Shown here: piece by piece, positions 7,761-15,302 of the stretch
Numbering within the stretch: the first letter of the stretch is position 1
Layout of the letters: each line of letters opens with the position of its first letter
Origin: Ornithinibacillus halotolerans
GTDB taxonomy: Bacteria > Bacillota > Bacilli > Bacillales > Amphibacillaceae
Length of the DNA: 64,000 nucleotides
Assembly: GCF_014637405.1 (NCBI RefSeq)
Contig: NZ_BMEY01000003.1
Location: 182,240 to 246,239, forward strand
Direction: 5' to 3'
Notes under the pieces: generated by a model
The model's database searches: none
Seen by the model: the letters and a program-made list of their open reading frames with translations, nothing else
Told to the model about the DNA's origin: nothing
Translations under genes and position numbers: made by a program

Positions 7761-8807
7761 ATGCGCGATAAGATAATTGACTTCTTACAAAAAGAGGTAG
7801 AACATAACCATATTCCAGGTGCAGTCATTCATGTTTCTCATAAAGGGAATGTAATTGTACATGAAGCAGTTGGGAATAGAGTAGTTTATCCAGAAAAGGC
7901 TCCGATGCAGTTGGATACTGTTTTTGATTTAGCGTCGCTAACGAAGGTTGTTGCAACATTACCTGCATTCTTAAAACTTATGGATGAAGGTGAATTGAGA
8001 CTAGACGATTCAGTGTCCTATTTCTTACCTGAATTTGGGCAAATAGGAAAAGATGATATAACATTAAGGCAGCTAATAACCCATACTTCTGGATTACCGT
8101 CGCATATTGAATTCTTTAAGGAGGGCCTGACTACAGAACAAATAATGGAACGTATTTACAACCAGTCACTTATACATAAACCAGGAGAAAAAGTAATCTA
8201 TAGTGATCTAGGGTTAATTACACTTTATAAAGTTATAGAAACTGTAACGACGGAAGAATTTAAAGACTTTGTTGCACGTGAAGTTTTTACACCACTTGAA
8301 ATGACGGAAACAGGATTCAACCCAATATTTGAAAAGGAACGTTATGCAGCAACTGAGTATATTGAAAAGCTAGGAATTTATAAAACTGGTATCGTTCATG
8401 ATGAAAATACCAAGTCAATGGGGGGAATTAGTGGACATGCCGGACTATTTGCACCGATTAGTGATCTAGTTAAATTTGCAACTATGATTGAGAATAATGG
8501 AGTTTATAACGGAAAGCAGATTATTTCTGAAACTGCATTACATTTATCACGGCAAAATTATACTCCATTTGATGAAGAGTTTCGTGGATTAGGATGGATT
8601 TTGAAGGGCCCTGCGTATTCTTCTTGTGGAGATTATTTCTCAGCAGGCTCATATGGTCATACAGGGTTTACTGGTACAAGTATCTGGTTTGATCCCCAGA
8701 TCGACCTGCATGTCATTCTATTAACGAATCGTGTTCATTTTGGGAGAAAGCCTGCTATTCTACGATTACGTCCGAGATTGCATAACGTAATTCGGAGATA
8801 TTTTTAG
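7761..8807 (+). CDS. Class C beta-lactamase-fold serine hydrolase
   Basis: 348 aa from ATG 7761 (AAAGGAGATTTAATT just upstream; an earlier in-frame ATG at 7722 lies inside the GNAT gene and has no RBS). Penicillin-binding-fold active-site motifs: S59-LT-K62 (SxxK), Y147-S-D (YxN-like) and H300-T-G. There is no signal peptide or membrane segment, so it should be cytoplasmic, unlike secreted AmpC. It resembles the esterase/DD-peptidase group (B. subtilis YbbE, which sits in the murQRP-amiE-nagZ-ybbC cluster). A role on muropeptides or cell-wall-derived esters/amides is an inference from context. Confidence 0.85.
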   Translation: MRDKIIDFLQKEVEHNHIPGAVIHVSHKGNVIVHEAVGNRVVYPEKAPMQLDTVFDLASLTKVVATLPAFLKLMDEGELRLDDSVSYFLPEFGQIGKDDITLRQLITHTSGLPSHIEFFKEGLTTEQIMERIYNQSLIHKPGEKVIYSDLGLITLYKVIETVTTEEFKDFVAREVFTPLEMTETGFNPIFEKERYAATEYIEKLGIYKTGIVHDENTKSMGGISGHAGLFAPISDLVKFATMIENNGVYNGKQIISETALHLSRQNYTPFDEEFRGLGWILKGPAYSSCGDYFSAGSYGHTGFTGTSIWFDPQIDLHVILLTNRVHFGRKPAILRLRPRLHNVIRRYF

Positions 8808-8865
8808 TGTGGAGTAGTTTGCCAAATGTCACTATATGCATCATGCATGCCTACTGCGATGTTAA

Positions 8866-8896
8866 ATCGTCCTTCATGAACCTAATGAAGGACGAT
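8866..8896 (+). other. 12-bp perfect hairpin between hydrolase and small membrane protein
   Basis: ATCGTCCTTCAT (8866-8877) and ATGAAGGACGAT (8885-8896) form a perfect 12-bp stem with a 7-nt loop. It has no T-run. It could be a weak terminator, an mRNA 3-prime stabiliser or an operator. Confidence 0.55.
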
Positions 8897-8928
8897 AATA
8901 CTTAAAGCTAAAAGAATGGAGGATAAAG

Positions 8929-9102
8929 ATGGAAGCTTTCGCATTGTCAGGGATGTTAATTTCGCTAATTTTCATGGTTGTGCCGATTGTTGCTGCTGTG
9001 TTTCTATTAGTTTGGGTTTATCAAACAAAAGTAAATAGCGAGAAACAAGTGATGCAGAATGAAAGAGTTATTAAGCTGCTGGAAGAATTGACTATGAAAT
9101 AA
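8929..9102 (+). CDS. Small single-span membrane protein, 57 aa
   Basis: ATG at 8929 with TGGAGGATAAAG 8 bases upstream; stop TAA at 9100-9102, followed by a clear terminator. The product has a hydrophobic span at about residues 8-31 (MLISLIFMVVPIVAAVFLL core), then an amphipathic, charged tail. I do not recognise the family. The good ribosome site, own terminator and typical codon use support a real gene; single-span proteins of this kind are common in Bacillaceae. No link to the murein genes is shown. Confidence 0.7.
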   Translation: MEAFALSGMLISLIFMVVPIVAAVFLLVWVYQTKVNSEKQVMQNERVIKLLEELTMK

Positions 9103-9133
9103 AAGCCATTCCCACAGATAGAATGGCTTTTTC
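9101..9133. terminator. Bidirectional terminator between convergent genes
   Basis: AAAAGCCATTC (9101-9111) pairs with GAATGGCTTTTT (9121-9132): GC-containing stem, 9-nt loop, T-run on the plus strand and A-run before the stem that becomes a T-run on the minus strand. It serves the small membrane gene and, from the other side, the alpha/beta hydrolase. Confidence 0.88.
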
Positions 9134-9137
9134 CTCA

Positions 9138-9944
9138 TTAACCTAGAAAATCTTCTAATAATCTATTAAATTTTTCATCATGTTCCCAAAACATCATATG
9201 TCCACCAAGCACCTCAATTTGTGTATCAGGTGAAAGTGCCTTTGTATATGCTGTTGCTATGTCGGCCCAATGCTCAGCAACTACTGTTAATGTTGGAAGA
9301 GAGGTGCTTGCTAGTTTTGCCTCTTTCCGATAGTCTGAGAACATTCCAGACGCAAATAAGTTTCCTGCAATATAATAAGGTGTTTTCATGGATTGTTCAA
9401 TTAACCAAGTCAATTCACTTTCTGTTAAATCCCGTTGCACCATTACTCCTGTAATATAGGCAGTAATAAATTCACGCTGTCCTTGTGGGGTACGCAATGA
9501 CTGATTATAAATCCCAGCAATGTCATCTAATGCCCCCTCAACCCAATCTGTTTCCATAGTAGAAAGTGATTTTGGTGGCATATCTACTAACACGATTGAT
9601 TTAATATTTTCCGTGCCAAATTGTTTCACATATTCCCAAGCAGTTAAGCAACCAAATGACCAACCAATCAATGTTGGGTTATTTACATCTAGTTCCTCCA
9701 ACACCTTCTTTAAATCTGTTCCATGGGTAACGTAATCATTGCCATGTACAGTAATGGTAGACCTTCCATGACTCCTCGGATCAATAACAATTACACGGTT
9801 TGTTTTGCTAAAATAGGCGACCTGCTTCTCAAAAACTTCTGTCGTAAATGTAAACCCTGGAATAAATACTAATGGCTCTCCTTCACCAATATCTTGAACA
9901 TAAAGCTCTACTCCCGCATCAACCTCAATATACTTTCCTGCCAT
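9138..9944 (-). CDS. Alpha/beta-fold hydrolase
   Basis: 268 aa cytoplasmic alpha/beta hydrolase. Nucleophile elbow G94-W-S96-F-G98 (GxSxG), oxyanion strand FIPGF near residue 28, acid candidate in the VVAEHW loop and catalytic His about residue 249 (GGHMMFWEHDE). Similar to non-haem chloroperoxidase/arylesterase-type enzymes, substrate not predictable. It is alone on the minus strand, convergent with the small membrane gene and divergent from the sugar ABC operon. RBS GGGGGAAT ahead of its ATG. Confidence 0.85.
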   Translation of the reverse strand: MAGKYIEVDAGVELYVQDIGEGEPLVFIPGFTFTTEVFEKQVAYFSKTNRVIVIDPRSHGRSTITVHGNDYVTHGTDLKKVLEELDVNNPTLIGWSFGCLTAWEYVKQFGTENIKSIVLVDMPPKSLSTMETDWVEGALDDIAGIYNQSLRTPQGQREFITAYITGVMVQRDLTESELTWLIEQSMKTPYYIAGNLFASGMFSDYRKEAKLASTSLPTLTVVAEHWADIATAYTKALSPDTQIEVLGGHMMFWEHDEKFNRLLEDFLG

Positions 9945-10131
9945 GACTATTCCCCCTATCTGTTTTTATAGTCTAGTTTATTGGCACGAGTTACGTAATA
10001 GAACGGATTGTCCTCTTAAAACCATAAAATAGGAGATTTTGAAGTTATTTATTTCAAAGTTGTACATATATTTTTATGTAAGAAGAATGCAAATCCATAC
10101 ATTCTTTACTAGAAAAAAAGGGGGTTAACTA

Positions 10132-11463
10132 GTGAAATTAAAGAAACGATTTTGGATTTTATGCTTATCTATCGGTCTGTTACTATTCGTCGCAGCTTGC
10201 TCTGATAATGATAATAATAATTCCAGCCCAGATGTTGGAACGGATGGTGAAATTGCTGGAGACTTAGAAATTCAATATTTTGTTGGTGGATATGGTGATT
10301 CATGGTGGAAGGAAGTCATTGCCGACTTTAAAGAAGCCTATCCAGATGTAAATGTTATCGAATATGCAGGTCCAAATGTAAACGAGGAAATGCGATCCCG
10401 CTGGGTTTCCAATGATCCACCTGATGTCGTGTACATTGATGGCGCAGGTTCAAGTGAAACTCAAATGGTGGAAGATGGCCAGTTGATGGATTTAACTGAT
10501 TGGTTGTCTGAAATTGAATTAGAAGGTGGCGATAAGCTAGCAGATAGCTTTATCGTAAAACCAGCTAATTATGATGGAAAAATCTATTCACTACCACTAG
10601 TGTTTGACACGTGGGGAACGTGGTATGATAAAGCGCTATTCGATGCAAATGGCTATACTGTGCCAACGAACTTTGATGAGTTTATGGATTCCATGGCTGA
10701 AATAAAAGCAGGAGAGGGCATTGATCCTTTCGTAACAACAGGGCAGCATCCATATTACTTCCTACGCGGTATGCTTTATCCTGCATTCGCAGCGGCAGGG
10801 GGCGAGGAATTGTTAGCCGATGTCATTACTGGTAAGGAAGGTGCATGGTCTAGTGACCAAGTGCTAGAAATTATGAAACGTGTGGAGAAAATGGTGGATG
10901 AAGGAATGTTTGATTCTGGGCTAGGGGCATTAAACCATACCCAGTCGCAAATGAACTTCTTACTTCACCAAAATGCGTTTATTCCAGTTGGGTTCTGGTT
11001 ACCGAATGAAATGAAAAATGACATTCCAGATGGATTCGAATTTGGTTTTATCCCTTCACCAATGAATGCAGCCGATGAGAAATATGCAATTGTTCCGGAT
11101 TTACGTCCACTCGCAATTGCACAGGAAGCGGATAACCCTGATGCCGCGAAAGCGTTTGTCGAGTTTGTCTTCACAAGAGAATATGCAAGTTCATTCTCAG
11201 AACATACGGGAGCAATCATGAACTTAAATGGGGTTGACCTCACTCAGAATGAAAATGTTCCAGGTTACTTAACCGAAGCAAATGCGATGATTAATGATCC
11301 TGATGTTGTACAAATTTATGAAAAGCCACATCCAATGAGTGCTGATTTAGAAACGCCAATTGGCAATGCATTAATTTCACTAATGCTTGGTAATATGACA
11401 GCCGAAGAATTTGTGGAAGAAGCGGAAAAAGCAGCTGCAGAATATCGCGCCGGATTAAATTAA
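10132..11463 (+). CDS. Sugar ABC transporter substrate-binding lipoprotein
   Basis: 443 aa family 1 extracellular solute-binding protein (MalE/UgpB type). GTG start with a long AAAAAAAGGGGG site. Signal peptide with lipobox FVAAC, lipidated Cys23, then an Asn/Asp-rich linker. The mature part has the family pattern with VNEEMRSRW, PDVVYIDGAG and C-terminal AAKAFVEFVFTREYA. It binds a sugar outside the membrane for the two permeases that follow. No ATPase gene is present in the operon, so a shared MsmX-type ATPase elsewhere is expected. Proximity to murein-salvage genes makes an amino sugar or chito-oligosaccharide possible but unproven. Confidence 0.9.
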   Translation: MKLKKRFWILCLSIGLLLFVAACSDNDNNNSSPDVGTDGEIAGDLEIQYFVGGYGDSWWKEVIADFKEAYPDVNVIEYAGPNVNEEMRSRWVSNDPPDVVYIDGAGSSETQMVEDGQLMDLTDWLSEIELEGGDKLADSFIVKPANYDGKIYSLPLVFDTWGTWYDKALFDANGYTVPTNFDEFMDSMAEIKAGEGIDPFVTTGQHPYYFLRGMLYPAFAAAGGEELLADVITGKEGAWSSDQVLEIMKRVEKMVDEGMFDSGLGALNHTQSQMNFLLHQNAFIPVGFWLPNEMKNDIPDGFEFGFIPSPMNAADEKYAIVPDLRPLAIAQEADNPDAAKAFVEFVFTREYASSFSEHTGAIMNLNGVDLTQNENVPGYLTEANAMINDPDVVQIYEKPHPMSADLETPIGNALISLMLGNMTAEEFVEEAEKAAAEYRAGLN

Positions 11464-11469
11464 TATTGG

Positions 11470-11499
11470 GAATGGGGACAGTGGGGACTGTCCCCATTC
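11470..11499 (+). repeat. GGGGACTGTCCCC-type palindrome between binding protein and permease
   Basis: GAATGGGGACAGT (11470-11482) and ACTGTCCCCATTC (11487-11499) make a perfect 13-bp stem with loop GGGG, starting 7 bases after the binding-protein stop. The same GGGGAC(A/T)GTCCCC motif occurs at 24443-24455 and 26674-26723. No T-run, so a processing or stabilising hairpin (REP-like) rather than a terminator is likely. Confidence 0.85.
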
Positions 11500-11508
11500 A
11501 AGAAATGA

Positions 11509-12411
11509 GTGATGGTTATGGTGCAGTCTAAAAAGCAAAAATATACGTTTCTAGCTTTTTGTTTACTTCCTACATTTATTTTGTTTGCGATTTTTACGTT
11601 GTATCCATTGTTTAGTGGATTGTACTTTTCATTTTTTGATTGGTCAGGTTCTTCAAGTAATAAAGAGTTTATTGGCTTTGCTAATTACATTAAACTTTTC
11701 AATGATGTGATTATCCCAAAAACAATTATTCACGATTATTTTCTTGTCGTTACGAAGATAATCGGAATTATGATACTAGCGATATTCTTTGCTGTCGCCC
11801 TTACTCAATTGAAAATAAAAGAAGCACCTTTTTACCGTGTGGTGTTTTTCTTTCCAAATATAATGTCAGTTGTCGTTATTGGTATTTTATGGACGTTTAT
11901 ATATAACCCAAGTTTAGGGCTGGTAAACTCAGGCCTTGAATTTTTAGGTTTAGAAAAATGGGCTAAGCCTTGGCTAGGGGATGAAAAGTGGGCCTTGCCA
12001 AGTCTTGTGCTTCCCGCAGTTTGGGCAGGAATTGGCCTGTTTATGCTTATGTTAATGGGGGGAATAGCGAACATAACGAAAAGTTATTACGAAGCGGCTA
12101 AAATTGATGGTGCTTCTGAATGGCAGCAGTTTTGGAAAATAACTTTACCTCTTGTTTGGCCACAAATAAAAGTATCGATATTGTACATTGTTATCACCAC
12201 TTTAAATGGTTCGTTCATCCTTGTTCAAGTTATGACAGGTGGTGGACCAAATAATGCAACACATGTGATGGGATCATACTTATATCAACAAGCCTTTAAA
12301 CAATATAACTTTGGCTATGGTGCTACAATCGGTGTCATGATTTTAGTGCTTTCATTAATTACTGTTCTATTTTTACAGTTTCTCATGCGTCGTGAAAAGG
12401 TCGAATATTAG
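11509..12411 (+). CDS. Sugar ABC transporter permease (MalF/UgpA type)
   Basis: About 300 aa with six predicted membrane spans and the inner-membrane ATPase-docking EAA loop (EAAKIDGASEWQQFWKITLP, about residues 196-215). It pairs with the next permease to form the translocation channel. The start is unclear: GTG 11509, ATG 11512 and ATG 11518 are all in frame and none has a good Shine-Dalgarno, because the palindrome at 11470-11499 occupies that position; expression may depend on coupling or be deliberately low relative to the binding protein. Confidence 0.9.
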   Translation: MMVMVQSKKQKYTFLAFCLLPTFILFAIFTLYPLFSGLYFSFFDWSGSSSNKEFIGFANYIKLFNDVIIPKTIIHDYFLVVTKIIGIMILAIFFAVALTQLKIKEAPFYRVVFFFPNIMSVVVIGILWTFIYNPSLGLVNSGLEFLGLEKWAKPWLGDEKWALPSLVLPAVWAGIGLFMLMLMGGIANITKSYYEAAKIDGASEWQQFWKITLPLVWPQIKVSILYIVITTLNGSFILVQVMTGGGPNNATHVMGSYLYQQAFKQYNFGYGATIGVMILVLSLITVLFLQFLMRREKVEY

Positions 12412-12431
12412 CATGAAAAAGGAGGGTGGCT

Positions 12432-13274
12432 ATGAGGCGAAGTGTTGGACAAATATTAGGAAGGACAGGCATTCGTATTCCGTTAATTCTATGGAGTATT
12501 GCTGTGTTATATCCAATCTTTTGGATGTTTCTAGGCTCGTTTAAGTCAAATGCAGAAATTTACCGTAATCCTTGGGGTTGGCCGGAAACGTTTAGTTTTG
12601 CAAATTTTAGCCAAGCATGGACCAACTATAATATCGATATTAGTGTGTTTAACAGTTTAATAGTAACGGCAATTGGTGCTGTGTTAACTTTAGTCTTAGC
12701 AATTCCTACGGCTTATGCTATCGAACGAATTAATTTTCGTGGTAGTAAAATGCTATTTACTTTATATATTTCAGCGATGATGATCCCAATGGTGTTAGGG
12801 TGGATTCCGCTTTTTTTCTTACTAAATGATTTAAATTTATTAGATAATGTTTTTGGATTAGCGATTGTTTATGCTGTAAGTCAGCTGCCATTTAGTATCT
12901 TTGTCCTCACGAGCTTTATGAGTACCATCCCAAAATCATTAGAGGAATCGGCATCGATTGATGGACTTTCTCCTTATGGCATCTTATTTAAAATCGTCAC
13001 CCCGTTATCCATGTCTGGAATTATTACGGTAACCATTATGAATTGTATCCAGTTTTGGAACGAATATTTTATGGCACTGATTTTCTTACAAACAAAAACA
13101 AATTATACCCTTGCCTTAGCAATCGATTATATAAGTAGTGAAGCACAATATACAAATGCATGGGGCACTTTGTTTGCGAGTTTAGTCATTGCGATTGTAC
13201 CGGTAATTATTTTGTATGCTATATTTCAAAGACGGATTGCGAAAGGAATGACAGAAGGAGCGATTAAGGGGTAG
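12432..13274 (+). CDS. Sugar ABC transporter permease (MalG/UgpE type)
   Basis: 280 aa from ATG 12432, chosen because AAGGAGGG (12419-12426) is 5-6 bases away; an in-frame GTG at 12426 overlaps that site. Six membrane spans and EAA loop EESASIDGLSPYGILFKIVTP (about residues 173-190). It is the second half of the membrane channel of the importer and the last gene of the operon. No obvious terminator follows before the Uma2 pseudogene. Confidence 0.9.
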   Translation: MRRSVGQILGRTGIRIPLILWSIAVLYPIFWMFLGSFKSNAEIYRNPWGWPETFSFANFSQAWTNYNIDISVFNSLIVTAIGAVLTLVLAIPTAYAIERINFRGSKMLFTLYISAMMIPMVLGWIPLFFLLNDLNLLDNVFGLAIVYAVSQLPFSIFVLTSFMSTIPKSLEESASIDGLSPYGILFKIVTPLSMSGIITVTIMNCIQFWNEYFMALIFLQTKTNYTLALAIDYISSEAQYTNAWGTLFASLVIAIVPVIILYAIFQRRIAKGMTEGAIKG

Positions 13275-13394
13275 CTTGTTTAGTACTCTTTTGATTTCCC
13301 TAAGATTGAACCTGACTAGTGCTTTCATTTTAAGTTACCAAATTATATAATAAATAATAGACTTGAATATTTTGAGATAAGAAAGGGTGAGCAT

Positions 13395-13961
13395 ATGATT
13401 GTACCATCTGAGAAAAAGTTGTCATTAGAAGAATTCTATAAAATGCGGAAAGGGAATAACCAATTGCTCGAATATATTGATGGTATTGTTTTTATGTCAC
13501 CATCTCCATCAACTTTTCATCAAAGAATATCAGGGCGATTACATGCAAAGTTATTCAACTTTTTAGAAGGTAAGGAATGTGAAGTATTTCATGCACCCTT
13601 TGATATTGAGTTATCAGATGATAATCAAGAAGAAACGAAAGTAGTTACTCCAGACTTGTCAGTCATATGTGATAAAACAGGATTAGACCAAAACAAATAT
13701 AGTGGATCTCCTACGATGATTATTGAGATACTCGGTCCTTCTAATCAATCACATGATTAAGTAACAAAGTTAAATCTCTATATGAAATATGGTGTGAAAG
13801 AGTATTGGATTGTTAACCCAATGTTGTATACCGTGCAAATATACTTATTAGATGATGCTGGTCACTACCAACAAGCGGATATTGTCAAAAAGAATGGAGT
13901 TATAAAATCAAGTGTGTTATTAGGATTTGAAGTAGATGTGGAAAAGCTTTTTTTGGATTAA
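13395..13961 (+). pseudogene. Uma2-family (DUF820) endonuclease-like gene with internal stop
   Basis: ATG 13395 opens a 121-codon ORF that ends at TAA 13758-13760, but the same frame continues to TAA 13959-13961 with a clear Uma2 C-terminus (VTKLNLYMKYGVKEYWIV). The full frame is 189 codons, the usual length for this PD-(D/E)XK-like family, and the catalytic region TPDLSVICD and IIEILGPSN is present before the stop. A single change TTA to TAA (Leu codon in SHD-L-VTKLNLY) explains it. No frameshift is needed. Uma2 proteins are abundant, often mobile genes of unclear function. Suppression or a sequencing error are alternatives. Confidence 0.85.
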
Positions 13962-14075
13962 ACATTAAGCGGGATAGGAAAGGTACTATGCCAGTTTCCT
14001 GTTAATAAAATAAGGTGACTGGCTATATCCAATCTTTTATCCGTTCTAAAACGGCAACACATCATTAACTATTAA

Positions 14076-14552
14076 CTAAAATGGTAAATCATCGTCCTCG
14101 ACTTCTTTCTTATAAAAAATAGATCTTTTTTCTGCCTGTATTATTTTCTCATTTTTTACTGTTTCGTCCTCTTCCCAGTCTTCCAAAGTAATCCCAAAAG
14201 GGACTCCTCCTTCTGTATACCCTGCAATAAATGCAAATGTCTCATCACTGTCAGGAAACATGTCTTCCTCTTGTTGTTGCTTCTTAAGAGCGTTTCTTTC
14301 TTCGGCTTTTCGTTGTTTCTGTCTCTCAGATTCTCGCAATTTTTGTTTATATGATTCCTTAAACGTATATCCTAGTAGTTCCAATTCATATACCGCAGTA
14401 AGCTTATTGACACCGAAATGCTTACTATATCCGTTCACAAGGTTTTTACCTTCATATTTAGGTATCCAGTGCTTAGCAGCTTGTACTCTGCTTTGACGGT
14501 TTAGCCGCTTATGTCTTGGTGTATTGGATCTTTTCTTCTTCTTTTTTGCCAT
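14076..14552 (-). CDS. Conserved hypothetical basic/acidic protein, 158 aa
   Basis: Start taken as the ATG at 14550-14552 (minus strand) because GGAGGGG (14560-14566) lies 7 bases upstream; an in-frame ATG 12 codons earlier has no RBS. The N-terminus is strongly basic (MAKKKKKRSNTPRHKR), followed by a conserved block around IPKYEGKNLVNGYSKHFGVN and a short helical segment KLTAVYELELLGY that looks like a helix-turn-helix, then a charged coiled region and a very acidic tail ending DDDLPF. I have seen similar proteins as uncharacterised genes in Bacillaceae and their mobile regions but know no function. DNA binding is a guess from the basic N-terminus. Confidence 0.72.
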   Translation of the reverse strand: MAKKKKKRSNTPRHKRLNRQSRVQAAKHWIPKYEGKNLVNGYSKHFGVNKLTAVYELELLGYTFKESYKQKLRESERQKQRKAEERNALKKQQQEEDMFPDSDETFAFIAGYTEGGVPFGITLEDWEEDETVKNEKIIQAEKRSIFYKKEVEDDDLPF

Positions 14553-14798
14553 AGCGTTACCCCTCCGATATGCTTCTAGTAGTTTCAATAATACATTGGT
14601 ATGTTAAATGAAAACAATTGATTTGTTTCATAAATTGAATAAGTAAAAGTATGAAGAAATTCTAGTAATATTCTAATGAAAATAAACGATAAAGAAGGTA
14701 GGCTGGGGAATGCAATTGGAGGTGTAAGCTGGACTGATGGTAATATGTAACTTTTTCAATAAGGAAGAATATACGTTCTATTTGTTGTCCAAGAATGT

Positions 14799-14804
14799 TA
14801 TAAT
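14799..14804 (+). promoter_or_regulatory. Extended -10 promoter of holin-like toxin
   Basis: TGTTATAAT: a perfect TATAAT (14799-14804) preceded by TG at -14/-15, an extended -10 element that can work without a good -35. Transcription would start near 14811, giving a 57-base leader before the toxin ATG. Confidence 0.6.
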
Positions 14805-14839
14805 ACAATTAGTAACTATAGAAGCATGGTGGGCGGTAG

Positions 14840-14864
14840 ACCATCTCCTTAAAAGTGAGGTGGT
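14840..14864 (+). promoter_or_regulatory. Hairpin sequestering the toxin ribosome site
   Basis: ACCATCTC (14840-14847) pairs with GAGGTGGT (14857-14864), 8 bp with one T-G wobble and a 9-nt loop. The right arm contains the Shine-Dalgarno of the toxin 3 bases before its ATG. Sequestered SD sites are a hallmark of type I toxin mRNAs. Confidence 0.65.
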
Positions 14865-14867
14865 ACA

Positions 14868-14972
14868 ATGACGATTTACGAAGCACTTAACCTGTCAGTA
14901 AATATAGTAATAGCTTTTTTTGCGATTATAACACTGATTGTAACGTTAATCGTCACCATGACAAAGAAATAA
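14868..14972 (+). CDS. Holin-like small toxin of a type I toxin-antitoxin pair, 34 aa
   Basis: ATG 14868 to TAA 14972. The product MTIYEALNLSVNIVIAFFAI... (34 aa) starts with MTxYEAL, has one transmembrane segment (about residues 10-31) and ends in basic KK, the pattern of the putative holin-like toxin family (Pfam Hol_Tox), related in kind to B. subtilis TxpA/BsrG. Such peptides depolarise the membrane when expressed. An antisense RNA promoter lies in the 3-prime region on the opposite strand, and the SD is in a hairpin. It stands just upstream of the Wadjet operon. Too short for routine gene calling. Toxicity is inferred from family. Confidence 0.82.
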   Translation: MTIYEALNLSVNIVIAFFAIITLIVTLIVTMTKK

Positions 14973-15090
14973 CCGCCCCCATTGACCAGTGGATGAGGCG
15001 GTTACTTCTTTGAAAATACATCTTTCTACGGTCACCGCTCTTTATGCGGTTTATAGTTACTACCGGGTGGTTGCCGCCACTCGGTTACCT
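14963..15090 (-). ncRNA. Antisense antitoxin RNA overlapping toxin 3-prime end
   Basis: On the minus strand TATGGTATAAT (TG-extended perfect -10; TATAAT complement at 15097-15102) predicts a start near 15090. The transcript would run over three stem-loops and end at GGCGGTT/AACCGCC (15003-14997 with 14977-14971) followed by ATTTCTTT on the minus strand (14970-14963), a proper terminator. The ~128-nt RNA would be complementary to the toxin stop region and 3-prime UTR, as for RatA/TxpA and SR4/BsrG. Exact ends are inferred. Confidence 0.7.
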
Positions 15091-15241
15091 ATTTATATTA
15101 TACCATAAACCTTATTAATTTATAACTTGATGAGGAATATATGTACATGTAAAAAGGTTAATGGATCCAAATAGATATTAAAAAATAAACTACTCCCCTT
15201 GTTCTAAGCCCCGAATTTCCTCATTCGATAAAAAATACCAA

Positions 15242-15270
15242 TAGACATCATTAACATCCAAATTTATAAT
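15242..15270 (+). promoter_or_regulatory. SigA-type promoter of the Wadjet operon
   Basis: TAGACA (15242-15247), 17-base spacer, TATAAT (15265-15270). Five of six and six of six matches to consensus. Start expected near 15277, 26 bases ahead of jetA. Confidence 0.75.
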
Positions 15271-15302
15271 AGAATTATGTAGAAAAGTGTAGGTGAATTT
15301 AG

